This document shows, piece by piece, positions 19,679-28,770 of a stretch of DNA of 64,000 bases. How positions within the stretch are numbered: position 1 is the stretch's first letter; each line of letters opens with the position of its first letter. The position numbers were made by a program, and so were the translations under genes. The stretch is from Labrys okinawensis (GTDB lineage: Bacteria > Pseudomonadota > Alphaproteobacteria > Rhizobiales > Labraceae). The notes beneath the pieces were generated by a model. That model did no database searches and had not been told where the DNA came from. It was given only the letters and a program-made list of their open reading frames with translations. Where the stretch lies: NCBI RefSeq assembly GCF_002982075.1, contig NZ_PUEJ01000002.1, positions 434,001 through 498,000 on the forward strand, read 5' to 3'.

Positions 19679-20260
19679 CTATCGGGTCATCCGGATCTTG
19701 GCGCCCGACAGCGTGGCCGCGCCTTCATAGGCGCCGTCGCCCGTCGGGAACAGGCGCACGGCCGTACGGCCGCCCGGCTCGAGCAGGTCGATCTCCTGGC
19801 CGCGCTGCTGCCACGCATTGACCTTTGCGAGCGAGCCGGCCTGGCAGCCCGAGGGGGAGGCGCGGTAGACGTCGAGCAGGGCCTGGCGCGTCAGCGAGAT
19901 GTTGCAGCTGCCGCGGGCGGCGTCGGAAATCTTCCAGCTTCCGGCAATGCCGCCGGTGGAAGGCGGGCGTGGCGTGGCCGGCAGGGCCGCGACCTGGTTG
20001 CCGGGCGGCGCGAGCGAGCTGGAAGGCGCAGCGGCGGTTCCGCCGGGCGTAGCCTCGCTGCCGGCAGGCGGCAGGGGCTGGGAGGTCACGTCCTCCGTCG
20101 GCGCCGCCATCAGCGGCTCCGGCGCCGGCACGGGCCGGCCGGCATCCGGCGGAGGACGGCGGGAACTGCCGAAATCGAAGGCGTCGCCAAGACGAGTCGA
20201 TGACGCGCACGACGCCAGCAGCAGGGCACAGGGTAGAATTGCCAGCGCGGAAAATCTCAT
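19679..20260 (-). CDS. Omp19/AprI-Inh family lipoprotein (protease inhibitor-like)
   Basis: 193 residues. The signal peptide ends in a lipobox, LLLASC (C18), so it is a predicted lipoprotein. Residues 20-105 are a Pro/Ala/Ser-rich linker. The C-terminal domain (about 105-193) starts IAGSWKISDAARGSCNISLT and contains YRASPSGCQAG and WQQRGQEIDLLEPGG. This is the eight-stranded barrel of the Inh/Omp19 family with its conserved cysteine pair. Family members inhibit serine or metalloproteases, and Brucella Omp19 is a surface lipoprotein of this type. It is convergent with the desaturase and divergent from a small secreted-protein gene. Confidence 0.82.
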   Translation of the reverse strand: MRFSALAILPCALLLASCASSTRLGDAFDFGSSRRPPPDAGRPVPAPEPLMAAPTEDVTSQPLPPAGSEATPGGTAAAPSSSLAPPGNQVAALPATPRPPSTGGIAGSWKISDAARGSCNISLTRQALLDVYRASPSGCQAGSLAKVNAWQQRGQEIDLLEPGGRTAVRLFPTGDGAYEGAATLSGAKIRMTR

Positions 20261-20520
20261 CGGTCCATCCGGTCCCAGTCAGAGTTGCTCGGTACTGCCA
20301 ATATCAGATCGAGGCAGGCGGCGACAGCAAGAAGCGCGATGCCGCGGGCGATATCGGGCGAACGATCCCGCATACCGTAGGGTAAATCGGATTGCGAGAA
20401 CGCACTCCCGTGTTGAGCTGGTTCTGTGTCGATTCTTTGATAGGCCCGATGATCTTAAGGCTTGCTTAAATCAATTCCGCCAAGGTGTGGCCTGAACGTC
20501 ACACGTCCCGGAGAGAACCC

Positions 20521-20739
20521 ATGGCTGCCCCAAGCGCCGTTGCAGTGCTGGTTGCCCTGTCGACGATGACGTCAGCAGCCGCTCCGATCGGCCGCGTCGA
20601 CAGCAATCTCGAACTGCCCAAGCTCACGCTTCACGCACCCGCCACCGTTCCGGCCGCGGCCTCGCCCCGGCTCGATCGCAACGAACTCGGCAAGCAGCCG
20701 CCGGTGGAAGACGTCGATGTCACCGGCCCGGTGCGGTGA
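20521..20739 (+). CDS. Small hypothetical exported protein
   Basis: 72 residues from the ATG at 20521, preceded by GGAGAG. The N-terminus is hydrophobic (APSAVAVLVALSTMTSAAA), consistent with an atypical signal sequence without the usual lysines. The remainder is polar and low-complexity (LPKLTLHAPATVPAAASPRL), with no cysteine or recognisable domain, and ends VEDVDVTGPVR. The start could lie 36 bp upstream. No function can be assigned. It sits between the Omp19-like gene (divergent) and sdhB (convergent). Confidence 0.45.
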   Translation: MAAPSAVAVLVALSTMTSAAAPIGRVDSNLELPKLTLHAPATVPAAASPRLDRNELGKQPPVEDVDVTGPVR

Positions 20740-20765
20740 GAGCGTTCGGCGGTCGGACCGGATAA

Positions 20766-20834
20766 GGCCCCTTCTCCCCGTGCGAGGTCGCTAACGCCTT
20801 TGGTGGCTTAAGGCCCCGGCAGGGAGATGAGGGG
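20766..20834. repeat. Variant REP unit with internal insertion
   Basis: It begins CCCTTCTCCCCGTGCGAGGT and ends CCCGGCAGGGAGATGAGGGG like the 44-nt units, but a stretch (CGCTAACGCCTTTGGTGGCT) interrupts the centre. It lies between convergent genes, 14 bp before the sdhB stop codon region. Confidence 0.6.
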
Positions 20835-20848
20835 TGGTGGCTCCGCCT

Positions 20849-21628
20849 CTAGACCTGCCTTGCCACCATCATCTTCTTGATTTCGGCGATCGCCTTGGCC
20901 GGGTTCAGGCCCTTCGGGCAGGTCTGGGCGCAGTTCATGATGGTATGGCAGCGGTAGAGCTTGAAGGGGTCCTCCAGCTCGTCCAGGCGCTCGCCGGTGC
21001 GCTCATCGCGGCTGTCGATCAGCCAGCGATAAGCCTGCAGCAGCGCGGCGGGGCCGAGATAGCGGTCGCCGTTCCACCAATAGCTCGGGCAGGAGGTGGA
21101 GCAGCAGGCGCACAGGATGCATTCGTAAAGCCCGTCCAGCTTCTCACGGTCGCCATGGCTCTGGCGCCATTCCTTCTCGGGCTTGGGCGTATCAGTCTTC
21201 AGCCAGGGCTCGATCGAGGCATGCTGGGCGTAGAAGCGCGTGAGGTCGGGCACCAGGTCCTTCACCACCGGCATATGCGGCAGCGGATAGATCTTGATCA
21301 CGCCCTTGATGTCGCTCATCGCCTTGGTGCAGGCCAGCGTGTTGGCGCCGTCGATGTTCATGGCGCAGGAGCCGCAGATACCTTCGCGGCAGGAGCGGCG
21401 GAAGGTCAGCGTCGGATCGATGGTGTTCTTGATCCAGATGATGGCGTCCAGCACCATCGGGCCGCAATCGTCGAGATCGACGAAATAGGTGTCGGTGCGC
21501 GGGTTGGTCTCGCCGTCCGGATCGTAGCGGTAGATCTTGAACTCGCGCAGATTCTTCTGGTTCTCCGGCTTCGGCCAGACCTTGCCGCTGACGATGCGGG
21601 AGTTCTTGGGAAGTGTGAGCTGAACCAT
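20849..21628 (-). CDS. sdhB: Succinate dehydrogenase iron-sulfur subunit
   Basis: 259 residues from the ATG at 21626-21628, the usual length; an in-frame ATG 27 bp upstream is less likely. Cluster ligands are complete: the [2Fe-2S] motif [10 protein letters not shown] (C80, C85, C88, then C100), the [4Fe-4S] motif CILCACC (C170, C173, C176) with CP at C180, and the [3Fe-4S] set CHTIMNC and CPKG (C227, C233, C237). SdhB passes electrons from FAD in SdhA to ubiquinone at SdhCD in the inner membrane. It is the last gene of the minus-strand sdhCDAB operon, 89 bp after sdhA. Confidence 0.97.
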   Translation of the reverse strand: MVQLTLPKNSRIVSGKVWPKPENQKNLREFKIYRYDPDGETNPRTDTYFVDLDDCGPMVLDAIIWIKNTIDPTLTFRRSCREGICGSCAMNIDGANTLACTKAMSDIKGVIKIYPLPHMPVVKDLVPDLTRFYAQHASIEPWLKTDTPKPEKEWRQSHGDREKLDGLYECILCACCSTSCPSYWWNGDRYLGPAALLQAYRWLIDSRDERTGERLDELEDPFKLYRCHTIMNCAQTCPKGLNPAKAIAEIKKMMVARQV

Positions 21629-21717
21629 TTTCGGGTCTCTCATGGGCTGCGGCAAGGCGCCCGGATAAGTCGATGGATGTCAGGCTTGCGACAGCTCGCT
21701 TCAGCGAGCTGCCTTTC

Positions 21718-23544
21718 TCAATAAACGCGCGCCTTCGGCTCGATATACTGGACGTCGTTCGACATGGTGTAGGTGTGCACCGGCCGGTAATCGATCGTGA
21801 CGGACTTCTTCTCCGTGTCGGCCCAGGCCAGCGTGTGCTTCATCCAGTTCTGGTCGTCGCGGTTGGGGAAATCCTCATGGGCGTGGGCGCCGCGGCTTTC
21901 CTTGCGGTTTTCGGCGCCATCCATGGTGACCACGGCCTGGCCGATCAGATTATCGAATTCCAGCGTCTCGATCAGGTCCGAGTTCCAGATCAGCGAGCGA
22001 TCGGTGACGCGCACATCGTCGGCGCTCTGCCAGACCTTGTGGATCTTCTCCTTGCCTTCGGCGAGCGAGGCGCTGGTGCGGTAGACGGCGCAGTCGCTCT
22101 GCATCACACGCTGCATGGACAGGCGCAGCTCGGCCGTCGGGGTCGAACCCTTGGCGTAGCGCAGGCGATCGAGGCGGGAGAGGGCCCGCTCAGCCGAGTC
22201 GGCCGGCAAATCGGCATGCTTCTCCCCCGGCTTGAGCATTTCGGCGCAGCGCAGACCCGCCGCGCGGCCGAAGACCACGAGATCGATCAGCGAATTGGAG
22301 CCGAGGCGGTTGGCGCCATGCACGGACACGCACGCCGCCTCGCCCAGGGCCATCAGGCCGGGGACGATCGCGTCGGGATCGTTGCCCTTCTTGGTCAGCA
22401 CCTCGCCGTGATAATTGGTGGGGATGCCGCCCATGTTGTAGTGCACCGTCGGCAGCACCGGGATCGGTTCCTTGGTGAGGTCGACGCCGGCGAAGATGCG
22501 GGCCGATTCCGAGATGCCCGGCAGGCGCTCGGCCAGGATCTTCGGGTCGAGATGGTCGAGGTGCAGGAAGATGTGGTCCTTGCGCTTGCCGACGCCGCGG
22601 CCTTCGCGGATTTCCATGGTCATGGCGCGCGAGACCATGTCGCGCGGGGCGAGGTCCTTCACCGAGGGAGCATAGCGCTCCATGAAGCGCTCGCCTTCCG
22701 AATTGGTGAGATAGCCGCCCTCGCCGCGGGCGCCCTCGGTGATCAGGCAGCCGGCGCCATAGATGCCGGTGGGATGGAACTGCACGAATTCCATGTCCTG
22801 CAGCGGCAGGCCAGCCCTGAGCACCATGGCATTGCCGTCGCCCGTGCAGGTATGGGCCGAGGTTGCGGTGAAATAGGCACGGCCATAGCCGCCGGTCGCC
22901 AGGATGGTCCGGTGGGCGCGGAAGCGATGGATGGTGCCGTCGTCCATCTTCAGCGCCACGATGCCGCGGCAGCGGCCTTCCTCGTCCATGATCAGGTCGA
23001 GGGCGAAATATTCGACGAAGAACTCGGCCTGGTGCTTGAGCGCCGCACCATAGAGCGTGTGCAGCATGGCGTGGCCGGTGCGGTCGGCGGCCGCGCAGGT
23101 GCGCTGGGCGATGCCCTTGCCGAAATCGGTGGTCATGCCGCCGAAGGGGCGCTGGTAGATGCGGCCGTCCTCGGTGCGCGAGAAGGGCACGCCCCAATGT
23201 TCGAGCTCGTAGACGGCGGCCGGCGCGTTGCGCACCAGATATTCGATGGCATCCTGGTCGCCCAGCCAGTCCGATCCCTTGACGGTGTCGTACATGTGGA
23301 AACGCCAGTCGTCGCGGCCCATATTGCCGAGCGAGGCGGCGATGCCGCCCTGGGCGGCCACCGTGTGGGAGCGGGTGGGGAAAACCTTGGTGATGCAGGC
23401 TGTGCGCAGTCCGGCCTCGGAACAGCCGACCACGGCGCGCAGGCCCGCACCGCCGGCTCCGACCACCACGACGTCATAGGTGTGGTCGGTGATGGGATAG
23501 GCGGTGCCCAGGGCGGAGGGTTGGTTAACGGTGCCTTCGGCCAT
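21718..23544 (-). CDS. sdhA: Succinate dehydrogenase flavoprotein subunit
   Basis: 608 residues. The dinucleotide-binding motif is [12 protein letters not shown] (26-37), followed by the covalent FAD histidine in [11 protein letters not shown] (H60). Active-site blocks include [20 protein letters not shown], the conserved [19 protein letters not shown] and the C-terminal [14 protein letters not shown]. SdhA oxidises succinate to fumarate in the citric acid cycle and belongs to complex II on the cytoplasmic face of the membrane. It lies between sdhD and sdhB, with a 21-bp gap to sdhD, as expected for one operon. Confidence 0.98.
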   Translation of the reverse strand: MAEGTVNQPSALGTAYPITDHTYDVVVVGAGGAGLRAVVGCSEAGLRTACITKVFPTRSHTVAAQGGIAASLGNMGRDDWRFHMYDTVKGSDWLGDQDAIEYLVRNAPAAVYELEHWGVPFSRTEDGRIYQRPFGGMTTDFGKGIAQRTCAAADRTGHAMLHTLYGAALKHQAEFFVEYFALDLIMDEEGRCRGIVALKMDDGTIHRFRAHRTILATGGYGRAYFTATSAHTCTGDGNAMVLRAGLPLQDMEFVQFHPTGIYGAGCLITEGARGEGGYLTNSEGERFMERYAPSVKDLAPRDMVSRAMTMEIREGRGVGKRKDHIFLHLDHLDPKILAERLPGISESARIFAGVDLTKEPIPVLPTVHYNMGGIPTNYHGEVLTKKGNDPDAIVPGLMALGEAACVSVHGANRLGSNSLIDLVVFGRAAGLRCAEMLKPGEKHADLPADSAERALSRLDRLRYAKGSTPTAELRLSMQRVMQSDCAVYRTSASLAEGKEKIHKVWQSADDVRVTDRSLIWNSDLIETLEFDNLIGQAVVTMDGAENRKESRGAHAHEDFPNRDDQNWMKHTLAWADTEKKSVTIDYRPVHTYTMSNDVQYIEPKARVY

Positions 23545-23565
23545 AAATTATACCCCGAAACTGGG

Positions 23566-23952
23566 TTACATCCCGAAATTCAATTTCAGCAGAGCGTAGA
23601 GGCAGGCAGCCCCCAACAGGAGCGAGAAGAAGGTGTTGGCGAGAACGGCCAGGATCTTCAGGCTTTCCGTCTCCACATAATCCTCGATGATCACCTGCAT
23701 GCCGACCCGCATGTGTACGATGCCGGCGACGATAAAGAGGAACAGCAGGATGGCGACGAGCGGCGAGGAGAGGGTGGCGATCGCCGTGGCCTGGCTGGCG
23801 CCGGCCAGGCAGATCACCGTCAGCACGAACGCGATGGTGAGCGGCACCATGGCCGCGCCGGTGAGGCGCTGCAGCCAGAAATGATGGGTCCCGGACTTGG
23901 CCGAACCGAGGCCGCGCACGCGGCCGAGAGGGGTTTTTAGGCTCTTGCTCAT
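23566..23952 (-). CDS. sdhD: Succinate dehydrogenase membrane anchor subunit
   Basis: 128 residues with three hydrophobic helices (about 30-55, 65-88 and 95-125). The N-terminus KSLKTPLGRVRGLGSAKSGT and the following HHFWLQRLTGAAMVPLTI (S20/W25/R28 area) match alphaproteobacterial SdhD. HMRVGMQVIIEDYVE contains the helix-II histidine expected near heme b and the quinone site. It anchors SdhAB to the inner membrane together with SdhC. The start is 9 bp after the sdhC stop. Confidence 0.92.
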   Translation of the reverse strand: MSKSLKTPLGRVRGLGSAKSGTHHFWLQRLTGAAMVPLTIAFVLTVICLAGASQATAIATLSSPLVAILLFLFIVAGIVHMRVGMQVIIEDYVETESLKILAVLANTFFSLLLGAACLYALLKLNFGM

Positions 23953-23961
23953 GTCGGGTCC

Positions 23962-24393
23962 TCAGTTGGCGCCGCTGAAGGCCAGCAGGCCGACGATCCA
24001 GATCAGCACGGTTGTTACCACCGACCCGATGATGTTGGCCCAGGCATAGGTGTTGCGCTCGCCCGGCCCCAGGCCGTGACCGAAGTCCCAGATGAAGTGG
24101 CGGATGCCGCCGAGCATGTGATGCATCAGCGCCCAGGTATAGCCGAACAGGATCAGGAGGCCGAGCGGGCTGCCGAGGAACCATTGTACCCAGGCGAAGG
24201 CCGAAGGGCTGGTCGCCGCGGCCAGAAGCCACCAGGCGAGCAGCAATGTGCCGACATAGAGAGCCCCGCCGGTCACGCGGTGCAGGATCGACATCGTCAT
24301 GGTGATGGGCCAGCGATAGATCTGCAGATGCGGCGACAAGGGACGCGAATCAGCCAGGCCAGATTTGCCGGCGGACGCGTTTGGATCGGCCAT
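23962..24393 (-). CDS. sdhC: Succinate dehydrogenase cytochrome b556 subunit
   Basis: 143 residues. SdhC hallmarks are RPLSPHLQIYRWPITM (17-32), SILHRVTG (35-42; Ser and Arg of the quinone site), the heme-ligand region LMHHMLGGIRH (89-99) and IWDFG. Three transmembrane segments are visible. It is the first gene of the sdhCDAB operon. The promoter must lie in the 217-bp gap shared with the divergent YkvA-like gene (24394-24610). Confidence 0.95.
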   Translation of the reverse strand: MADPNASAGKSGLADSRPLSPHLQIYRWPITMTMSILHRVTGGALYVGTLLLAWWLLAAATSPSAFAWVQWFLGSPLGLLILFGYTWALMHHMLGGIRHFIWDFGHGLGPGERNTYAWANIIGSVVTTVLIWIVGLLAFSGAN

Positions 24394-24610
24394 CGGAAGG
24401 ACCTCCAGTTTCGACCCGTTATAATCTTGCTGCGATGCGATATCCTGTCGGCGGGCTCAGTGCAATGGATTAGAACGCGAATCCGGAGATCCTGGCGGAT
24501 TTTGGGCGCAGACCAGCCATGCAGAATGAAATATTTTAGTGACGCAAGGGCATGCAATGCTTGAAACCGCCACAGGCAGGGCCACATGCTCTCGCGTTGA
24601 GGAGGGTACC

Positions 24611-24982
24611 ATGGTCACACAGTCCCGCATGTATGACGATGCCGGTCGCCGTTTCGAGCGGCGCAAGGAGCAGCTCAAGGCCGATTTCCTGCCCAAGCTG
24701 AAGCTGGCGCTCGCCCATGTTCCCTTCGCTTCCGATCTGCTGGCCGCCTATTACGCGGTGCTCGACCGCGACACGCCCTTCAAGGTGCGGGCGACGCTGG
24801 CGGGGGCGCTCGCCTATTTCGTGCTGCCCTTCGACGTCGTTCCCGACTTCGTCGCCGGGCTCGGCTTCACCGACGATGCCGCCATTCTCTATGCCGCCAT
24901 CCGCATGGTATCCGGCGCCATCCAGCCACGCCATCACGACGCGGCCCGCCGCTGGCTCGATGAGGTGAAGGGGAAGCGCTAG
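24611..24982 (+). CDS. YkvA-like DUF1232 protein
   Basis: 123 residues from the ATG at 24611, which has an excellent GAGGAGG ribosome-binding site 6 nt upstream; in-frame ATGs further 5' lack one. The DUF1232 core is ALAYFVLPFDVVPDFVAGLGFTDD (about 67-89), a short membrane-associated hairpin. The N-terminal half is basic and helical (RRFERRKEQLKADFLPKLK). The family is widespread and functionally uncharacterised. It is divergent from sdhC. Its TAG stop directly touches a family A repeat (24983-25074). Confidence 0.85.
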   Translation: MVTQSRMYDDAGRRFERRKEQLKADFLPKLKLALAHVPFASDLLAAYYAVLDRDTPFKVRATLAGALAYFVLPFDVVPDFVAGLGFTDDAAILYAAIRMVSGAIQPRHHDAARRWLDEVKGKR

Positions 24983-25074
24983 AGCGTTTTGCGATTTGGC
25001 GGTCACGCCAAGAATCGCAAAGACGTGTCCAATCAAAGACTTAGAGCGCTGCCGTCTAAACGTGCTTTGCTCTG
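24983..25074 (+). repeat. Family A repeat copy
   Basis: Hairpin 1 is GCGATTTGGCGG, TCA and CGCCAAGAATCGC, with an extended TTGGCG/CGCCAA stem. The second half is AGAGCGCTGCCG...GCTTTGCTCT. It starts immediately after the stop codon of the YkvA-like gene. Confidence 0.8.
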
Positions 25075-25086
25075 GGGCAGGCTGCA

Positions 25087-25223
25087 CCCCTCATCCCCCT
25101 GCCGGGACCTTCTCCCGCAAGGGGAGAAGGGAATAATTTGTCGAGCGTTCGGAATCCCTCAATCGACCCAATTTCAGCACCTTCTCCCCTTGCGGGAGAA
25201 GGTCCCGGCAGGGGGATGAGGGG
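25087..25223. repeat. Inverted pair of 44-nt REP units, second subtype
   Basis: Units at 25087-25130 and 25180-25223 are exact reverse complements separated by 49 bp. They differ from the 5.5-kb pair only in the central GGTCCCGGCAGGGGG segment (GGTGGCGGCAGCCGG there). They lie between the YkvA-like gene and the convergent modC. Confidence 0.85.
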
Positions 25224-25234
25224 TCGCGGCTATT

Positions 25235-26323
25235 CTATCGCGCGTCGATCGAAGCCGCCTTGATCATGGCCAGCACGGTGTCGCCCTCGCCTAGGCCCAG
25301 TTCATCCACGGCGTTGCGGGTGATGAAGGCTGACAGCATGTCGCCGCCGGTCAGGGTGAGGTCGATCCGGGCGACCGGGCCGTCGTCGGTCACGATCGCC
25401 TTCACTCGCGCTCCCAGCATGGTACGGATCGAAACGCTGCCCGGGCGCTTCATGGCGAGCGACACGTCGGAGCCGCGCACCACCACGCGCACCCTGGCGC
25501 CGGGCAGGCCGGCGCGGCCGGGAATGCTGATCGGGCCGGCGGGGTGATCCAGGGTCGAGAGGCCGTAATGCTCGTCATAGCCGCGCACCCGCGCCTCCAG
25601 CAGCGAGACCGTCTCGAAGCGTTGCCTCGAGAGCGGGCCAAAGAGCGAATCCGGTGCCGGCGCCAGCACTTCCTGCGGCGTGCCGATGCGGCTGACCTTG
25701 CCGGCTTCCAGGACCACGACGCGGGCGGCGAGGCGCGCCACCTCCTCCACCGCATGCGAGACATAGAGAATCGGCACCTTCATCTCGTCGCGTACGCGTT
25801 CGATCAGCGGCAGGATTTCGAGCTTGCGCGGGGTGTCGAGGGCGGCGAGCGGCTCGTCCATCAACAGGAGGCGCGGCGAGGCCAGCAGGGCGCGGCCGAT
25901 GGCGATGCGCTGCTTCTCCCCGCCAGACAGCGCGTTCGGACGGCGTCCCAGCAGTTTTTCGATGCCGAGCACGCCGACCACCGCGTCGAAGTCGAGTTTC
26001 GGGCTTGAGCTGCGGTTGAAGAAGCGGCCATACAGAAGATTCTGCCGGGCGGTCAGGTGCGGGAAAAGCTGGGCGTCCTGGAAGACGAGGCCGATCCGGC
26101 GGCGATGCGGAGCCAGGAAGATGCGCGTGGAGGCCTCGAACAGCGTCTGCCCATCCAGGCGGATGTGGCCGCTGTCGGGCCGGATCAGCCCGGCCATGGC
26201 ATTGAGCAGCGTGGTCTTGCCCGAACCCGAGCGCCCGAACAAGGCGGTGATGCCACCGTCGGAGGTGAAGGCCGATTCGAGCGTGAAGCCGGCGCGCCGG
26301 ACGGTGATGTCGGCCTCGATCAT
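25235..26323 (-). CDS. modC: Molybdate ABC transporter ATP-binding protein ModC
   Basis: 362 residues. ATPase motifs: Walker A FGRSGSGKTT (29-38), Q-loop FQDAQLFPHL (81-90), signature LSGGEKQR (132-139), Walker B LLLMDEPLAALD (152-163) and SHAVEEVARL. The C-terminal Mop/TOBE domain (about 290-357), with GARVKAIVTDDGPVARIDLT, marks ModC rather than a generic ABC ATPase. ModC powers molybdate import through ModB. No modA or modB is adjacent, and the neighbour is instead a DCC-family gene whose stop overlaps the modC start by 4 bp. Partner genes must lie elsewhere or the locus was rearranged. Confidence 0.9.
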   Translation of the reverse strand: MIEADITVRRAGFTLESAFTSDGGITALFGRSGSGKTTLLNAMAGLIRPDSGHIRLDGQTLFEASTRIFLAPHRRRIGLVFQDAQLFPHLTARQNLLYGRFFNRSSSPKLDFDAVVGVLGIEKLLGRRPNALSGGEKQRIAIGRALLASPRLLLMDEPLAALDTPRKLEILPLIERVRDEMKVPILYVSHAVEEVARLAARVVVLEAGKVSRIGTPQEVLAPAPDSLFGPLSRQRFETVSLLEARVRGYDEHYGLSTLDHPAGPISIPGRAGLPGARVRVVVRGSDVSLAMKRPGSVSIRTMLGARVKAIVTDDGPVARIDLTLTGGDMLSAFITRNAVDELGLGEGDTVLAMIKAASIDAR

Positions 26324-26775
26324 GCCGCGCTCGCAAGATCGGGCAGGGTGGCGATGAAGCGCGAGCGAATCTCCGGGGTCGGCATCAGGCAGCTCTCGCG
26401 CTTGCCGAACAGGCGATAGCGGTTGCGGGCGATGCAGTCATAGAGGAAGTCCCTGACAGGTCGCGGTATCGCCTTGAGCAGGATCACCCAGCGCCAGCCC
26501 GGCAGGCCCCGGCCGATGGCGATGGCGGCGTCCGCCTTGAAATAGGCCATCCCGCCGGAAACGACGGCGACGGCCTCGGGATCGTCGGGCCGGATGCCGA
26601 AGCGGCGGGCGAGCATGGCGCCCGCCTCGCTCTGAATGGCGACGAAGCGGAAACGGCCGGCGGCGTCACGGGGAATGACGAAGGCGACCATGCCCGAGCA
26701 CAGGACGCAGACCCCGTCGAACAGGATTAGCCCATCGGGAAGATCGCCCGCCGGCTGTGGCCGCCATCCGCTCAC
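26320..26775 (-). CDS. DCC-family thiol-disulfide oxidoreductase-like protein (DUF393)
   Basis: 151 residues from GTG 26773-26775, preceded by GGGAG with a 7-nt spacer; the open frame extends 10 codons upstream from another GTG without a ribosome-binding site. The family signature is LFDGVCVLCSG (D20, C23, C26), followed by FVAIQSEAG and the C-terminal YDCIARNRYRLFGKRESCLMP. DCC proteins are predicted thiol-disulfide enzymes of unknown partner. It overlaps modC by ATGA (26320-26323), so the two are coupled translationally. Confidence 0.85.
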   Translation of the reverse strand: MSGWRPQPAGDLPDGLILFDGVCVLCSGMVAFVIPRDAAGRFRFVAIQSEAGAMLARRFGIRPDDPEAVAVVSGGMAYFKADAAIAIGRGLPGWRWVILLKAIPRPVRDFLYDCIARNRYRLFGKRESCLMPTPEIRSRFIATLPDLASAA

Positions 26776-26889
26776 GAAAATTCTCCCGCGATCTTGCGAG
26801 GGCACCCGGGGATATTGCGCATCTCGTGCCTCCGATCATAGAAAGGCTGACCCCCGGGCGCAATCGCCCCTTCTGCCAGCGAGTTTCTC

Positions 26890-28065
26890 GTGACCCCCTC
26901 CTTTTCAGACATCGTCATCGTCGGCGGCGCCGCCATGGGCTCGGCCGCCGCCTATTTCCTCAAGGTCCAGCTCGGCTTTGCCGGCTCTGTCACGGTGATC
27001 GAGCGCGATCCCACCTACACCCATTCCTCGACCACCTTGTCGGCCGCCTCGATCCGGCAGCAATTCTCCACGCCCGAGAACATCCGCATGAGCCTGTTCG
27101 GACTGGAGATCATGCGCGGCCTCGAGGAGCGTTTCGGGCCGGGCGCCGATATCGGATTCCACGAGGGCGGCTATCTCCTGCTGGCGAGCGAGGGCGGCAA
27201 GGCGATCCTGGAGCAGAACTGGCAAGTCCAGAAGGCCGAGGGCACGGCGATCGAACTGCTCGGCCCCGAGGCCCTCAGCCAAGAGTTTCCCTGGCTGAAT
27301 GTCGAGGGCATCGCCGCCGGTGCCTATGGCCGGCGGGGCGAGGGCTGGTTCGACGCCCATTCGCTGCTCGATCTCTTCCGCAAGGCTGCCCGGGATGCCG
27401 GAGCCGTCTATGTGAAGGACGAGGTGGTGGGCATCGATCACCGGGCCGGCAAGATCGAGGCGGTCAGGCTGAAATCGGGCGGGCGCATTGCCTGCGGCGC
27501 GCTCGTCAACGCGGCGGGGCCGCAGGGCGGCGACGTTGCCGCCCTCGCCGGCCTCCACCTGCCGGTCGAGCCGCGCAAGCGTTCCGTCTTCGTGGTGCGC
27601 TGCCGCACCGAGCTGCCGCGCATGCCGCTGCTGGTCGAACCAGGCGGCATCTACATCCGGCCGGAAGGCGAGGTCTATATCTGCGGCGGCGCCGAGGACG
27701 AAAGCGGCGAGAAGCGGGCAGACGGTGATTTCGAGGTCGATTACAACCTGTTCGAGGAGGCGGTCTGGCCGGCGCTCGCGACTCATGTCCCGGCACTGGA
27801 GGAGCTCAAGCTCGTGCGCGCCTGGGCCGGGCATTACGAATACAACACGCTCGACCAGAATGCGGTGATCGGCCCCCATCCCTCCATGCCCAACTTCTTC
27901 TTTCTCAACGGCTTTTCCGGCCACGGCCTGCAGCAGGCCCCGGCTGCCGGGCGCGCCGTCGCCGAACTGATCACGACGGGCCGCTTCCAGACGCTCGACC
28001 TCTCGGTGTTCGATTATCAGCGCGTGATCGAGAACAAGCCGGTGTTCGAGCTGAATGTGATTTGA
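26890..28065 (+). CDS. FAD-dependent oxidoreductase (DAO family)
   Basis: 391 residues with a GTG start. The N-terminal dinucleotide-binding fold is DIVIVGGAAMGSAAAYFL (7-24). The DAO family blocks follow: THSSTTLSAASIRQQFSTPE, ALVNAAGPQGGDVAALAG and the C-terminal FFFLNGFSGHGLQQAPAAGR, which closes over FAD. Family members oxidise secondary or tertiary amino acids or related amines, like sarcosine, glycine or D-amino acid oxidases. The closest general match is a dimethylglycine/sarcosine oxidase-like or FOXRED1-like enzyme; the substrate is not evident. It is monocistronic and divergent from the DCC-modC pair with an 114-bp gap. Confidence 0.85.
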   Translation: MTPSFSDIVIVGGAAMGSAAAYFLKVQLGFAGSVTVIERDPTYTHSSTTLSAASIRQQFSTPENIRMSLFGLEIMRGLEERFGPGADIGFHEGGYLLLASEGGKAILEQNWQVQKAEGTAIELLGPEALSQEFPWLNVEGIAAGAYGRRGEGWFDAHSLLDLFRKAARDAGAVYVKDEVVGIDHRAGKIEAVRLKSGGRIACGALVNAAGPQGGDVAALAGLHLPVEPRKRSVFVVRCRTELPRMPLLVEPGGIYIRPEGEVYICGGAEDESGEKRADGDFEVDYNLFEEAVWPALATHVPALEELKLVRAWAGHYEYNTLDQNAVIGPHPSMPNFFFLNGFSGHGLQQAPAAGRAVAELITTGRFQTLDLSVFDYQRVIENKPVFELNVI

Positions 28066-28136
28066 GGGCGGGGCGATGTGAAGCGCCAACGTTGCGAGCT
28101 CTGGCCTGTCTGACCCGAGAGTTGGACACGCGGACT

Positions 28137-28243
28137 CTTGTCATGCCCGGGCTTGACCCGGGCATCCAGAGGGGCCTCGTCACCACCGGCAGAGGCTGGA
28201 TTGCCGGGTCGAGCCCGGCAATGACAAAGCTCGAGCCAATCCA
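28137..28243. repeat. REP-like inverted repeat of the CCCGGGC...GCCGGG type
   Basis: It starts TTGTCATGCCCGGGCTTGAC and ends GCCGGGTCGAGCCCGGCAAT with GACAA. Outer ends TTGTCAT/ATGACAA are complementary, and each half contains its own GC hairpin. This motif is widespread in Rhizobiales genomes. It lies between convergent genes; a related half-unit is at 33783-33812. Confidence 0.75.
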
Positions 28244-28269
28244 AACGCGGATAAGCTCTCGCCGTGTCC

Positions 28270-28770
28270 TCACCTCGACCTAGCCGCGCTCAAAGCCCCC
28301 TTCAGCGTGATCAGCACCATCACGGCCATGACGATGGCGTTCCAGCCGGCCAGCGAGAGGCCGAGGATGCGCAGACTCGGATTGGTGCAGGACACCACGG
28401 TGGAGCTGTCGATCGCATCGAAGAGCCCGCCGACATCGGCCGGGTTGGCGCCGATATTGCCGGCGGCGCAATTGGCGGGGCCGAGCCAGTATTCCCACTC
28501 CGCGCCCGCCTGGTAGATGCCGAGCCCGCAGCCATAGGCGAACAGGATGGCCAGCAGCAGCAACGCCGCAGCCATGGCCTTCGCCGGCAGCCTGTCGCCG
28601 GTGAAAGCAAGAATGAAGGCGATGGGCACGCCGATATAATAGGGCCAGCGCTGCTCGAGGCAGAGCGGACAGGGAGCGTAGCCGAAGCCGTGCTGCAGCA
28701 CCAGCGCGCTGACGATGACGACCAGGCCGATCAATCCCGCCGCCAACGCGGCGCGGGAGCTCAAATTCAT
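28270..28770 (-). CDS. dsbB: Disulfide bond formation protein B
   Basis: 166 residues. I chose the ATG at 28768-28770 because it overlaps the stop of the upstream gene as ATGA; another in-frame ATG is 6 bp upstream. DsbB reoxidises DsbA and passes electrons to quinone at the inner membrane. The first periplasmic cysteine pair is APCPLCLEQRWPYY (C34, C37). The second loop holds the pair in GPANCAAGN and TVVSCTNPS. Four hydrophobic helices are visible. It is co-transcribed with the YqaA/DedA-like gene. Confidence 0.9.
   Translation of the reverse strand: MNLSSRAALAAGLIGLVVIVSALVLQHGFGYAPCPLCLEQRWPYYIGVPIAFILAFTGDRLPAKAMAAALLLLAILFAYGCGLGIYQAGAEWEYWLGPANCAAGNIGANPADVGGLFDAIDSSTVVSCTNPSLRILGLSLAGWNAIVMAVMVLITLKGALSAARSR

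Noticed and set aside
21673-23940. A 755-codon plus-strand frame across sdhA and sdhD
   Set aside because: Opposite to well-established sdh genes; no homology or start signal.
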